The notes: generated by a model not told the origin, from the letters alone. DNA of 64,000 nucleotides from Panaeolus papilionaceus (GCA_015501605.1 JADNRZ010000012.1:1178001-1242000); one strand, 5' to 3'. Shown: positions 1 to 10,778, numbered from the stretch's first letter. A program made the numbers and translations.

Positions 1-1714
1 TGTCTGATCTGCTTCATCCACCATACACTGTACATCTACCTCTGCTTCTTCAAATGCTGCTGCATCACCCTCATCAACAATGTCATCACCATCCAATGAA
101 ACCTCATCCACAACCACACCATGTTCATTAGAAGGACGCACTACTTTCTTTGACTTGGGTTTCTTGAAAAAGAAAGATATAAATGCCTAATAATATGCTT
201 TTAGTCAATAGACATTTCATTAAGAGTGAAGCTTTACCTTGGCAACAAGATTTACAATATGTGCCATGCACCTCAAGCGACTATGATCACCATTGAATGT
301 CGGGATATGCTGTGGTAGATTTCTAGCAAGTGTATTGCAGTTTCCTGCATTATCCATACAGAGTCCCAGAAGCTGCCAATATGTAGTTAATAAAATTATT
401 TTATTGATACTAATATTATGATACACATACCAATTTATCAAGACCAAAACGCTTGAGGCAGTCTGCAGTCTTTGAAGCAAGATATGCACCATCATGCTTT
501 TGTGTAAGACTGGACAAGAGTGTCAGAACTTATTTTAGAATTAAGAATTAAAGTTCATACCGAAGAAATTCCAGTACTGAGCAGTAGAGCTTCCCATTCT
601 CATACCAGATAAATATCAAACCAAGGTATGAAATTACAATTGGTGCAGTCCATCCATCCAGTTCAAGATGAATGGCACCATTGCGGTCCTACAAAAATGT
701 ATCAATTATTATATGCATATGAAAGAAAAATACACTACACACCTGAAAATAGCTACGAATGTGTGTTGAGGCATGCTTGTAGATGTGGATTAAATCTCGT
801 TGGACAGTAATAGGAAGAGGGACTTTGGTTTCTGGACAAAGCATTTGAACCTCCAAAAGGTATTCCTCATCAGAAACCATGTTGAATGGGCGACCATATT
901 TTGCACAGCGTAAGGCAATAAGAACACAATGGGCACCTTCAGAATACTTGATTGGAGCAGTGCTGATCTTTTTGCTGGTTTCCTTCCCTTGCTTCTTGTC
1001 ACAGACCACAGCTTGCTTCTGAAGATTACTTGTTCCATGGCTTGTATTTTTCCGTGGTCGAATAATAAGAGATGGATGGTTTTCAGGATGTGTTGCGCAT
1101 GTGAAGATGAAGTCAATTGAACCATTCTGTTTGTTGCAACGGATAGTAATGGAGTAGTGATCATAAACATTGGAGTTCCATGTGTCCTTATGAGCGCCTA
1201 TTTAAAAGGAATAATGAGTTATATCATATTTAAAAATATTTAACACATTTAACATACAAATAATCTTGTCATCATCAACATCCTTCAGCTCAAGATCTGT
1301 CATTGTGACAATCTTTGCATTTCCCTCCCTCCTCACATGCCACCTCTTTACTGGTGATGCAAGAACAGGGGCACGAGTCTTGGCTTTAGCCGCAGGTGGT
1401 GCAGGTAATGGGTTATCTTTGTCAGAGAATGGACCAGTCTCAGAGATGTCAGGGAAGTCTTCACCACTGCTTGAGCCTGAATCACGTTGCTGAACAGGTA
1501 TATTGGGAACAAATGAAGGGATGGATTGTTGTGGCGTGGCAGGAGGGCCAGGACGAGGGAAAATAGAGGCAGGTGGCTGTGTTGCAGGGGAGGGTGCAGA
1601 GGGGAGACTTGGCCCAGTGTCCTGATCAATGATGGGATCCTTGGTTAAAGCACTTGTACCGGAATTTTCAGTGGTTTTAGCAGTTTTAGCACTTCTACCA
1701 CGTCTTTGAGCCAT
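1..1714 (-). CDS. hAT-family transposase with BED zinc finger (3' end beyond window)
   Basis: Six exons can be joined in frame on the minus strand: 1714-1258, 1197-743, 688-561, 509-431, 372-238 and 186-1, separated by five 51-60 nt GT..AG introns. ATG at 1714 (protein starts MAQRRGRS) is the first ATG of the frame. The N-terminal 150 residues are Pro/Ser-rich and probably disordered. Exon 2 then carries a BED-type zinc finger: W..VYDHYS, a Cys pair around residues 170-185, and a closing SNLQKQ..C segment. Exon 3 begins with LELDGW, carrying the first catalytic Asp. Exon 5 holds CMDNAGN (second Asp), followed by the family motif RCMAHIVNL. The catalytic Glu and dimerisation region lie off the window. 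No stop or frameshift is visible, so this copy may be autonomous. The family is confident; activity is inference. Confidence 0.85.
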
Positions 1715-2000
1715 TAATGAGGTGTAGGGTGTGTTAATCAAGGTCAGAGATTATGCGCGAGAGCAGAGTGCAATGTTTTCGAAGTGGATTGAGCAAGGAG
1801 ATCAAATTTGGCTGTCGGAGATTTAATTCTTCCAAAATAAGCACGGATATACCCGGATATCCACAAAATCCACAGTTAATCCATATTTATCCACGGTTAT
1901 GTCATTTTATTCCACGGTACGGGTAATTACATATATTTTACCAGTTATTCGCTTCCCATGTTAGTCCCTAGTTTGTCCAAAAGTGGCGGTGACTAAGTGG
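1715..2000. other. 5' flank of the hAT gene with short subterminal repeats
   Basis: AT-rich non-coding DNA upstream of the transposase start. Between 1843 and 1920 the words ATCCAC/CCACGG and GGATAT recur several times in both orientations, as is usual for subterminal transposase-binding repeats of hAT elements. The exact terminal inverted repeat and 8-bp target duplication could not be fixed, because the other end lies outside the window. Confidence 0.35.
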
Positions 2001-3536
2001 TTGGCACCATAGCAGGCAAAGAAAGCATGTGGTGAACTGGAAGCCCAGAACGACATGTGAGAGAGCAAGTCGTGAGACAACACAGCCATCGACTTCCACT
2101 TGATGAGCTCCTTACTTGCTCCTTACAATTCACAAGCACTTGACCAAACCAGTTTCGTAGCTCTGTTTTGTAAAGTCAAGAGAAAACTCAGTCGAGTATG
2201 GAGTTCTTATATTAGTGAGCTGAATTAAAGCTTATTGACCTTTTTGGTGGTGCTTTGCTGAGCATTTAATTATTGCTTGGGTGTATCTGCGGCTTTCCTC
2301 CATCCTCATTTTCGCCTGACCATGCAGCGTACGATTGTTTGTTTTCATCACAGAACATTGTTAAAGATGTTCCTGGATCAGGGCATGCACAGCTGGTCCC
2401 TCGCGCTGTCCCTTCTATGTCTCCCTGTCCGATGATGTGCACAGGGGAAGATTTCAATGAGGGTGATAGCGAGACGAGACAGCAGGATAAAAACGGAAGG
2501 TAAGACGCGCAGTATTAATTTGTGGGGTCAATGTGTGATAGAGGTGAAGAGTATGGAAGGTGAGGTGTGTGAGCTAGAAAGGAGATGAAGGTGAAGAGCA
2601 AAGACAACACTAACGAAGTTGTACACGGAGTCCGGACACTGAATGACGATGAACGACGAATAAGAGCACAATTTTGTTTCTACTCGTTGACAAATACATA
2701 CAGTTATATGTATTACTGTTGAAATTTACGGAAACCGAAAGAAAACATCTATATTTTAACAGAGAGTAGCTGTGAGACTTTGGGCTGCTTACCCAATTTC
2801 ATGTAAGCAGGATCTGAAGCTGCTCTCGGTTGAAGCTCGGTTCCCGCCCAGAACTTCCCGATTTGTGAGATTAAGTAATCACGATGATCCGGCCATTGCA
2901 GCCTTGAAGCCATGCACCTGCCTGCCTTTTTCCTCCTCTCTCCCCTCTAAACTTGCACTCCTTCAGTGCTTCCTTGGATTTAATAGGTAAATTTGGAAAT
3001 AAAACTTTCTCTTCGATTATAATTTCGCTTTTTCTGCATTTTTTTAGTGTTAATAATTACCATTTTGGAGCTATTTCTTCGCATTTTCTCCTCTTTTTTA
3101 CTATTTTTTCTTACCCAATTTTATGTAAGCAGAATTTAAGTAAGCAGACTCCGAAGCTGGCTCGAACGATGCTTGGTTCAAACTCGGTTCCTCATTGTGT
3201 CCCTGAACGCTTCCTGTCATAATGACATATGAGAGATGGAGGTAAGGAAATCCTGATGTAGACATTTACTATCCATACCGCAAGATAGAAACACAGGAAT
3301 AGTGAGAAGAACATGGGAGTTACTTTATTTTTGATCAAATGGGCAAGCAACAACTTCAAAGTGAGCAAAGTGATCACACAAATTTATTAAACTCAGATGT
3401 TAAGAAAGCTTGAGATACACTGGGGGACGTATATCTATGTAATAGAAATATAATTTGCATTTGAACAAAACTGATAAGCCACTCTTGATTATCTGATATG
3501 TATTGACAACTTGATATGAATAAATTTGGAGGACAC
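2001..3536. other. Intergenic, no gene seen; diverged direct repeat
   Basis: Only short unsupported open frames occur here. Two diverged copies of about 80 bp start at 2791 and 3113. Both open with ACCCAATTT(C/T)ATGTAAGCAG and both end near GCTCGGTTC/CTCGGTTCC. They may be remnants of an old repeat. Nothing else is recognisable. Confidence 0.4.
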
Positions 3537-3581
3537 TACTGTACCATTTCGATTGATTCAGCCATAACGCATAACGGGCCC

Positions 3582-4171
3582 TGTTATGGTAGCTCGACAG
3601 GTGCTTGCGGTTAAGGCCTTTGAACTAAGTCGAGTCAGTCGGAAGAGTCGGGATCGATATTCTTGATCAGAATATAAGTTCGAGTTTATCGTACTAAGAA
3701 TGCCACTTTGAGAATCGCTCGATGGTATTGTCTTAGTAGAGAGCGAGTTGAGAAAGAAGCAGTAGAAGTTATCGTTCTATTGTAGTTAAAGAACTAGCTA
3801 AAGAACATGGGTATAGTTACTGGGTTTATATAGGTATTACAAGCGGTCTGTGCGCGAAAGGATATGAGTCCGTATGAGTAGAAGTAACGAGTCAAAAGGA
3901 TGTATGACTAGTAAAGAGAGTCATAAGTAAGGAGAAAGAGTAAATATGAGTCGGGGATGAGTCGAGTAAGAGTCAAGGGAAGATGAGTCAAAAGTAAAAC
4001 CAAGATAAGATAATGGTAGATCAGGTGATGAAAGATAAGATGAGTAGTCACGTGATGAAAGATAAGATAAGATCACGTGGAGGAAGAAAAGGAAAGAAGG
4101 TAAGAAAAAGATAGACGAGATATAAGTACATAGAGAGATGATAGTACACTAGTAATAGGAAAGTCGTAACA
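3582..4171 (-). repeat. Gypsy-1 LTR (3' LTR in transcript sense)
   Basis: 590 bp, TG..CA ends. It holds a 17-bp direct repeat (4025-4041 and 4052-4068, GTGATGAAAGATAAGAT), two CACGTG E-boxes (4049-4054, 4074-4079), and many TGAGTC-like words upstream of the TATA box in transcript sense. This is a typical U3 control region. Confidence 0.93.
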
Positions 4172-4182
4172 TTACCCCCGTA
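4172..4182 (-). other. Gypsy-1 polypurine tract
   Basis: In transcript sense a GGGGGTAA tract directly abuts the 3' LTR. Gypsy-2 has the similar GGGGGGGTAA in the same place. This is the expected primer site for plus-strand synthesis; the function is inferred from position. Confidence 0.5.
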
Positions 4183-4202
4183 TTAAGCCTGAATGTCCTC
4201 AT

Positions 4203-5324
4203 TCAGGTGCAAAGGTTGTGGTCGGCGTCTGCGCCCATGTCGTCGTCGTAGTAGCCTCCGTAAAAGTCTTCGGAGGTGTCTTCCCATTTAGAATCATGGG
4301 TGACTCTAAATTTGCCGCTTCCTTTGTTCCAATTGCGGCGGTGTTTCTTGTCCCAAGCAATATCTTCCTTATAGGGTTGAAGATTGTCCCAGGGGTTGGA
4401 GGAAGTAGAGGAGGAGGTCGACGAGACCTTTTTCTTGCCCTTCTTTGTGCTTTTATTAGCAAGGCGTTGGGGGCAGCTGAGCGCGAGGTGTCCGGCTCCG
4501 TATTTTCCGCAGCTCCAACATTTGTTATGGGGGCAATTTTCTCAGAAGTGATCGAGGTTGGGGCACTTTCAACAAAGATTGAGTCCTCGTTTCATGATCG
4601 CGAGGGTGTTTGCTTTGGTTTGGGGATCGAGATTGTCGAGGGTAGAGGAAGGGGAACGGAGGGCGAGCACTTCGAGAGACGGGGCTTGAGGGGAGGCTAC
4701 TGTGTAGTCGAAGTAGAACCCCTTGTTCTTGGGGAATTTGTAAACCCTATTGGGTTTCTCGTTAGCGTATTTCTTTCTTTGTTCGTCAATGAGGGAGATG
4801 ACGCTGAGTCGGTAGTTGGGGTCGTTGAGGTGCTCTTGGCAGAACTGTTCGAATTTGTTGCAGCCAGTGTCCCACAGCTTGGATACGGCTTCTTTGTGGG
4901 CCTTAATTTGGGAGTTGAGACTGATAACAGTTTCGAGGTGGTTGGAAATGGCAGTGTCCATGTCGCGGATGGGGTCTAGGTGTTTTTCGTTGAAAGGGAG
5001 TTTCCAGTTGAGGGTGTCGTAGTCTTCTTTGGTGCGGAAAATGTTGACGAATTCTTGGAAGGTGATGGTAGTGCTCGAACAGATAGAGCTTGGCGCGTCA
5101 GAGTGGAGGGGAGACGATTTATTAGGGGAAAACGTTGGTGGTTCGGTGAAGGATCCTTGCGAGGGAGAAAGGATGCGGACGGATTTGGAGGAGGACGATT
5201 TAGAAGAGGGTTCTTCTTTGGCGATGAGGTTAAGGAAATCGGCAAGGCATTTCTCTTGCTCTTGGGGGGTAGCGGAGGTAGGAGTAGTTTTGAAAGAAGC
5301 AGAGGAAGAGGAGAAAGAAGGCAT
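4203..5324 (-). pseudogene. Third ORF of Gypsy-1: Gag-like zinc-knuckle protein, two internal stops
   Basis: A 373-codon frame lying downstream of pol, where most fungal Gypsy elements have nothing. Residues 1-90 are Ser/Pro-rich. Residues 90-190 look helical (many Leu, Glu and Lys; DMDTAISNHLETVISLNSQI). At about residue 251 a CX2CX4HX4C zinc knuckle begins, followed by a second Cys/His cluster (CWSCGKYGAGH) and a basic then acidic tail. Two in-frame TGA codons fall inside the first knuckle (4571-4569 and 4544-4542), at positions where Trp and Arg would be usual, while the rest of the frame stays open. I do not recognise the N-terminal domain. The likely role is nucleic-acid binding; it could be a second nucleocapsid or an accessory protein. 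Confidence 0.6.
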
Positions 5325-5372
5325 GTTAGTTTGAAGCAGTGTTGAAAGGTAACGAATTTGCTGAGGGATGAG

Positions 5373-8300
5373 TCAAAGTTTGTGTCTTCTTTTATATTGT
5401 TGTAGGATATCAGGGGCGTTGGTTAAAGCTTCTTCGGAAATCCAAAGATCTGACATCGAGTCATAGCCTTTCCAGGACACATAATATTGCCTTTTTGGTG
5501 GTTTCCCTTTATGTTTCAGAATGCGCTCCACTTCGTATTCTTCTTCTCCTTTGATAAGGTCAGGCGGTGGTTGAGGGAAATTAGGGCCGTATTCGGGAGT
5601 CTCATTGTATGGAGAGAGAAGGGTGGCATGGAAGACGTTGTGGATTTTCCAGTGGGGTGGAAGAGTGAGACGATATGTTACTGGTCCCAGTATTTCGGAA
5701 ATGAGAAAGGGTCCTTCACGTTTAGTGGAAATTTTCTTATTGTGTCCGGTTTTGAGGTTTCTAGCGTTGAGCCATACTTTTTGTCCAAGTTTGAATGGAA
5801 TGAAGGGGTGTTTGCTGTTGTTAATCATTCTGTTTCTGGCGAACGTGTGAGCAGCAATGGCTTCCTGGCGCATGTTGAGAAGGGAAGCGAGTTTCTTATC
5901 AACAGTGGGAAACACTGTGGGTTCGAAAGCGATCGGAATTTGAGTGGGGTTGGTTCCTAGCATTAGTTCAAATGGGGAGTGGCGGCGATCAGAGTGTTGG
6001 CGATAGTTATGAGTAAATTCGAGTGTGGGTAACGCGTCTGGCCAAGATTCAGGGTTATTGATGCAATAAATGGACAAGTAGGTTTCGATTTCTTGATTAT
6101 AGCGTTCAGTGGTTCCGTCCATTTGGGGGTGATAAGTGGTAGATAATTTAGATTCGATGTTGAGAAGCTTTAGGAGTTCTTTGAAGGCTTGAGCAGCGAA
6201 TCTGGGGTCGCGATCAGAGGTAATAGAGTCTGGAAGGCCGAAGCGTTTGTAGAGATTGTCGAGTAAAAGTTTGGCGACTCCTTCGGAAGTAATAGTTTTT
6301 GTGCAAGGTAGGAGAATTACCCCCTTCGTAAGGCCGTGGTCCACCACGGACAAGATTGAGTCATAATTGGATGAGGGCGGTAGGTCGGTGATCAAATCCA
6401 TAGAAGTTTGGGCAAAGGGTTTCAGTGATTTTGGAGCAGGAATGGGGACTAATGTGGGTTTAGCAGGGTTCTGGTTAATCTTAAATTGCTGACAGGTGGC
6501 GCAGCCTTTGACATAAGATTTGATGAATTGTCGCATTCCAGGCCACCAGTGAGTGGCGGAGATGGAGTTGAACGTTTTGAGTTCTCCGGGATGTCTGGCG
6601 GAGATAGTGTCATGGAAATGCATGACAATGGATCTTCGGAGGTTGTCGTCTTTGGGAACGTAAACCTTATCCTTATAGAACAAAAGTTTCCCGTGGTCTC
6701 CTTCTTCGAAGGACCAGTCGTTTAGGGTCGTTCCGGAGGTGGCGTTAGAATTCTGTAGCAGGGTTTCCAAGGCTTCCATGGCATTTTTGTCTAATGGTTT
6801 GGCGTTAGCGATTTGTTTCTGTAGTTCGATATCGATAAGGTTGATGAATAGTGAGTCTGGAAGCATGGTAATGTCGGTATTTTCTTCGTTGGCTCCTTCG
6901 GGGATAAGGTCCGGTCTTCGTGAGAGTGCGTCGGATTGAATCATTTTATGACCAGGGGTGTGGACTAGTTCGATGTCGAATTCAGATAGGATGAGGAACC
7001 AATGTGCTTGCCTTCGGTTGAGGTTCTGTGGGGAGCGCCAATATGTGAGATTTTTATGGTCGGAAAGTATGGTGGTCGTGTGAGGTGATCCTTGGATGTA
7101 GTGTTTCCATTCTTCCAGTGCTCGGATGATCGCGAGAAGTTCTCTGTCGAAAATTTGATAATTTTGCTCGGCTGGAGAGAACGATCGTGATAGGAAACAA
7201 ATGGGGTGGCGTTTTCCGTTGGAATCGGTTTGAGTGAGGACGGCACCATAGGCGTATTGGGAAGCATCGGCTTCAATCTGAAAGGGTTTATTCAGATCGG
7301 GCATAGCTAGCACTGGTTCTCGGCTGAATCTGTCCTTAAGGTTGTCAAATGCGGTTTGATGAATTTCGGTCCAAATGAAGGGTTTATCCTTTCGGAGTAG
7401 GTCGTTTAGTGGTTGCGCGATGTCGGAGTAATGGCGAATGAACTTTCGGTAGAAGTTTCCAAAGCCCAGGAATGATCGGACTTGTTTTAGGGTCTTTGGT
7501 GCTGGCCAATCTTTAATTCCTGTGAGCTTGGCGGGGTCCATGGAAATCTTGTTGTGTTCGATGATGAATCCTAAGTATGCGATCTTAGTTTTGTGGAATT
7601 CGCATTTTTCTGGTTTCAGGTAGAGGTCGTTTTCTTTCATGATCTGGAGTACTTCTTTGGAGTATTTCTCCAGATCTTCTTCGTTGGTGGCATAGATCAA
7701 AATATCGTCCATATAGATGATGATGTAACCGTTTTCGACCTGGGTGATGAAGATATTGTCCATCATGGATTGGAACGTTGCCGGAGAGTTGCAGAGACCA
7801 AAGAACATCACTAGGGGTTTGAAGAGGCCGTATTTAGTTTTGAACGCGGCCTTCCATTCGTCTCCTTTCTTGATGCGGACATTGTTGTATCCCCAGCGGA
7901 TGTCGAGCTTGGTGAAAAACTTGGCTCCACGGAGCTTATCCATGAGGTCGGTCACAAGTGGTAACGGATAGGCGTTTTTGACAGTTCCTTCGTTGAGATG
8001 TCGGTAATCTTGGCATGGTCGGAGTTTCCCGTCTTTCTTGGCGACATAGAAGAATCCAGATGCTTGCGGTGAGTTACTTTCCCTAATCGTACCTTTTTCT
8101 TTGTGTTCTTCGATGAATTTCTTGGTTGCTTCATCTTCTGCCGGATTTAGAGGATAAATCTTGGTAGATTTGGGGACGAAATCAGGTTTGAGTTTGATTT
8201 CGTGATCCCAAGGTTTACTGGCTGGCAGGGTCGAGGAGGCTTCTTCACTGAAGACAGAGATCCAGGGGTGATATTGAGAGGGAATTAATTCCAGAGGGTC

Positions 8301-9023
8301 AGCGTTGTCGGATTCCTTATTGAATTTCTGGGCGAAAGCTTGGGAATGAGTCAGGGTGGTGTTGATCCAGATGTTTTCGGTTTCTTCGGTAGGTCCTCCT
8401 TCAATGTAGGAAATGACCAGGTCATTAGTTGTGGTTCGAGTAGTTTGTTTCGTGGTTGCGTTTTCTCCAAGCATTTTCTTTACTTGGAGTTCCAGGTTCG
8501 CTATAGCGAGTTCGTCGATGATAACAGAGTCGGTGGGATACCAATCGGGTATCGGGTTCAGCGTTTCGGTCCGAGCAAGATCTTGGTTGGGTTCTTCAGT
8601 AATCGGGGATCGCCAGTTCAGGGAAGCGTTCTTCCAGTCGATCTCGGGGTTCGTTTCTTGCAGCCAGGGTAGTCCTAATATAATTTTCTGCCTTCCTAGC
8701 CCAGTTACTAGGAGGTTCGTCTTCTTGATCTTATCGTAGATCTTCATTTTTACAGTTGTTCGGTGGGTAATGGTCCCAGTCTTGTTCGGGGTCCCATCAA
8801 CGTTTCGTACTTGGATCGGGGTTTTGAGAGGAGTGAGAGGGAGTTTAAGAGATTTCGCGAATGATTGGTCGATAAAGATACCTGCAGCTCCGGAGTCAAG
8901 GAGTGCATGAGAGGAAATAGGTTCGGCGGTTCTCAGTTGTTCACACTCGATAGTCACGGGAACAGAAAATGATTCATTGTGAGCTATCAAAGTGGAACAT
9001 ACTGATACATGGGGTTCTGACAT
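5373..9023 (-). CDS. pol: Gypsy-1 Pol: protease, RT, RNase H, integrase, chromodomain
   Basis: One open frame of about 1216 aa with its first ATG at 9023. Aspartic protease motif LDSGAAG is at about residue 42. Reverse transcriptase follows, with the catalytic YMDD near residue 435. RNase H (IEADAS..FDRELLAI) comes next. Integrase has an HHCC finger (HDTISARHPGE..CATCQQFK), a DDE core (SMDLITDLP; TSDRDPRF; TTERYNQEIE), and a C-terminal chromodomain around residues 1160-1210 (YEVERILKHK..YYVSWKGYD). It starts 14 nt after the gag stop in a different frame, so expression would need re-initiation or frameshifting. The chromodomain places it in the chromovirus branch, which integrates in association with chromatin marks. 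No internal damage is seen. Confidence 0.95.
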   Translation of the reverse strand: MSEPHVSVCSTLIAHNESFSVPVTIECEQLRTAEPISSHALLDSGAAGIFIDQSFAKSLKLPLTPLKTPIQVRNVDGTPNKTGTITHRTTVKMKIYDKIKKTNLLVTGLGRQKIILGLPWLQETNPEIDWKNASLNWRSPITEEPNQDLARTETLNPIPDWYPTDSVIIDELAIANLELQVKKMLGENATTKQTTRTTTNDLVISYIEGGPTEETENIWINTTLTHSQAFAQKFNKESDNADPLELIPSQYHPWISVFSEEASSTLPASKPWDHEIKLKPDFVPKSTKIYPLNPAEDEATKKFIEEHKEKGTIRESNSPQASGFFYVAKKDGKLRPCQDYRHLNEGTVKNAYPLPLVTDLMDKLRGAKFFTKLDIRWGYNNVRIKKGDEWKAAFKTKYGLFKPLVMFFGLCNSPATFQSMMDNIFITQVENGYIIIYMDDILIYATNEEDLEKYSKEVLQIMKENDLYLKPEKCEFHKTKIAYLGFIIEHNKISMDPAKLTGIKDWPAPKTLKQVRSFLGFGNFYRKFIRHYSDIAQPLNDLLRKDKPFIWTEIHQTAFDNLKDRFSREPVLAMPDLNKPFQIEADASQYAYGAVLTQTDSNGKRHPICFLSRSFSPAEQNYQIFDRELLAIIRALEEWKHYIQGSPHTTTILSDHKNLTYWRSPQNLNRRQAHWFLILSEFDIELVHTPGHKMIQSDALSRRPDLIPEGANEENTDITMLPDSLFINLIDIELQKQIANAKPLDKNAMEALETLLQNSNATSGTTLNDWSFEEGDHGKLLFYKDKVYVPKDDNLRRSIVMHFHDTISARHPGELKTFNSISATHWWPGMRQFIKSYVKGCATCQQFKINQNPAKPTLVPIPAPKSLKPFAQTSMDLITDLPPSSNYDSILSVVDHGLTKGVILLPCTKTITSEGVAKLLLDNLYKRFGLPDSITSDRDPRFAAQAFKELLKLLNIESKLSTTYHPQMDGTTERYNQEIETYLSIYCINNPESWPDALPTLEFTHNYRQHSDRRHSPFELMLGTNPTQIPIAFEPTVFPTVDKKLASLLNMRQEAIAAHTFARNRMINNSKHPFIPFKLGQKVWLNARNLKTGHNKKISTKREGPFLISEILGPVTYRLTLPPHWKIHNVFHATLLSPYNETPEYGPNFPQPPPDLIKGEEEYEVERILKHKGKPPKRQYYVSWKGYDSMSDLWISEEALTNAPDILQQYKRRHKL

Positions 9024-9037
9024 CAATCCAAAACCCT

Positions 9038-10717
9038 TTAGGCAAAATCCTCTTCTTGCATTTCATTCTGGAATTCGGTTTGTTCTTCCTTGGTCATTCC
9101 GGCGTAGAGACTGCGGATATGTTTAACGAAGTCTTTTGGAGTACGGTTCATGATGTTGGTGGGAGTCGGGTTCGGTTTGTTCGTGGAAATACCAGTGTTT
9201 CGGGTGGGGCAGTTCTTGGAGATGTGTCCGTTTTGTTGGCAACGGAAACATGCTCCTTTCTTCATCAAATCATCGCATTCGGTCTCGGTGAGATTGATCT
9301 GTTTGGCCTTGAATCGGAATCCCATACGGTTGGAGTTATTTGGTTTAACGGACCGGTTGTTGGAGAAGCCTTTGTTGGTCTCTCTCCAGATGGCATCTGC
9401 TTGAGCGGCTCGGTTCATCCATTCCATAAGGGTAACTGGTGTATCTCTTTCTCAGCGGAGTTGATCAGCAAGGGGTTTGTTGAGGGACAGTCGGTATTCC
9501 TTGATTAGCTTGCGTTCATAGGGATCTGGTGCTTGTCCAGCCGGGGTATTAGGAATGGGGTACCCGGCCTTGATGAGCATGTTCTTGAAGAGAGTGTTAT
9601 GAACATCAGCAGATCCTTTTTGTTTAAGGAAGGTGATATCTTCGTCGGTGGTTTCCGAGCTGAGCTTGAGGGCGAATTCGTTCCTGAGTTTAAGGAGGAA
9701 ATTTTGAAGTGAGCCGTAAGAGATTACTCCAGTGTTTCGGGCTTGAAGGAAGGCGGTATTAAGGAATCCCCGCTTCCATTCTAAGGCGGATCTATCTTCG
9801 TTTGGTCCTTCTCCGAATAGGGAAAGGACAAAGGCGATTTGTTTGTCATTGGTGTCGTAAATATGTTCGTTGATGAAGAGATATGCCATGCAATCTGTGA
9901 TGAAGTGGTCGACCTTAGATCGATCTCCAGTAAACTTTTCGGGTTGACCAATATTGAGTTCCTTTCTGTTGACGTTGGCGATCGGGATTCCTTGTTGTCC
10001 TCTTTGGGGTCCAGGGGATCCAGGAGGTCCAGGAGGGCCTTGAGGTCCAGGGTTTCCTCCGCCTCCTCTAGGGGACCCGGGGGGAGTAGGTGTTCCTGAT
10101 CCTCCAGGAGTCCCTGGCGAACCGGGTCTCTTAGGAGGACCGCTAGGTCCAAAAGGAGTGGGGAACATGGGTGGTAAAGGAATCGAGGAAGGGTCTAATC
10201 GTCCAGCGGATCTTTCTTTTCCTTTTAAAGACGATGTTCCGGAATCATAGGGTTCTCCGAAAGTGGGAAGAACAGTTTGATAGAAGCTGGAGATTCCTCT
10301 AGAAGAGGTGTCTTGAACAGCCCTGGGCGCAAGCCCAGAAGTAGACAGAGTGACTAATTCAGTAGTGGACATGTCTTCGTGGCTTCGGACGTATTTGGGG
10401 ATCTCGGAGCTATACACTGGAGTTCTTTGGATCGTGTGTTCAGTTTCTCTAGGGTCAGGGTTTTCTTGAAATTCTTCTTCTTCGGAGTTCAGGGAGGTGT
10501 CTGGTATTTCGGGTTGTGGTTCGGTTTCGCGGGAGATCTCCCTTTGTTCTTCTTGTCCTTCTTGGGACGGTTCTTGTTCGGTGGCTGTCGGTTCGCTTAC
10601 TTCGGCGATACTGGGTTCTTTTCGTTTTGGTGGTATTTTCTGCTTGCTCGAAAGTGTTGGGGAGGTTGCAGAAGTCGATACCGGTCGGATCCTGATGGTC
10701 TTCTTCGAGGTAGCCAT
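9038..10717 (-). pseudogene. gag: Gypsy-1 Gag with one internal TGA
   Basis: ATG at 10717. Residues 1-200 are Ser/Glu/Pro-rich. Residues 200-245 form a Gly-Pro-rich, collagen-like stretch (PGPQGPPGPPGSPGP). The capsid-like region follows (QPEKFTGDRSKVDHF). The frame meets TGA at 9454-9452, then continues without further stops through MEWMNRA to a CX2CX4HX4C zinc knuckle (CFRCQQNGHISKNC) and TAA at 9040-9038. Both halves are in the same frame, so one CGA-to-TGA change explains the break. Readthrough is the alternative. Role: particle assembly and RNA packaging. Confidence 0.88.
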
Positions 10718-10765
10718 CTTGAATAGTGAGGGACTGTCATGTAAACTACGGACAGTGATTCGAGG

Positions 10766-10778
10766 TAGCTAGTTCTTT
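10766..10778 (-). other. Gypsy-1 primer-binding site, self-priming type
   Basis: The 13 bases directly inside the 5' LTR (AAAGAACTAGCTA in transcript sense) are the exact reverse complement of TAGCTAGTTCTTT in the LTR at 10985-10997. That site starts 32 bp downstream of a TATA box and so would be the 5' end of the RNA. No match to the initiator-Met tRNA 3' end is visible. Confidence 0.7.

Noticed and set aside
4218..4979. 253-codon plus-strand frame opposite Gypsy-1 ORF3
   Set aside because: Its composition mirrors the antisense of ORF3 (Val/Gly-rich), it has no family motif, and the minus-strand frame carries the zinc knuckles.
4542..9454. In-frame TGA as selenocysteine or a reassigned codon
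   Set aside because: Nuclear basidiomycetes use the standard code and lack selenoprotein machinery as far as is known; simple transitions explain the stops.
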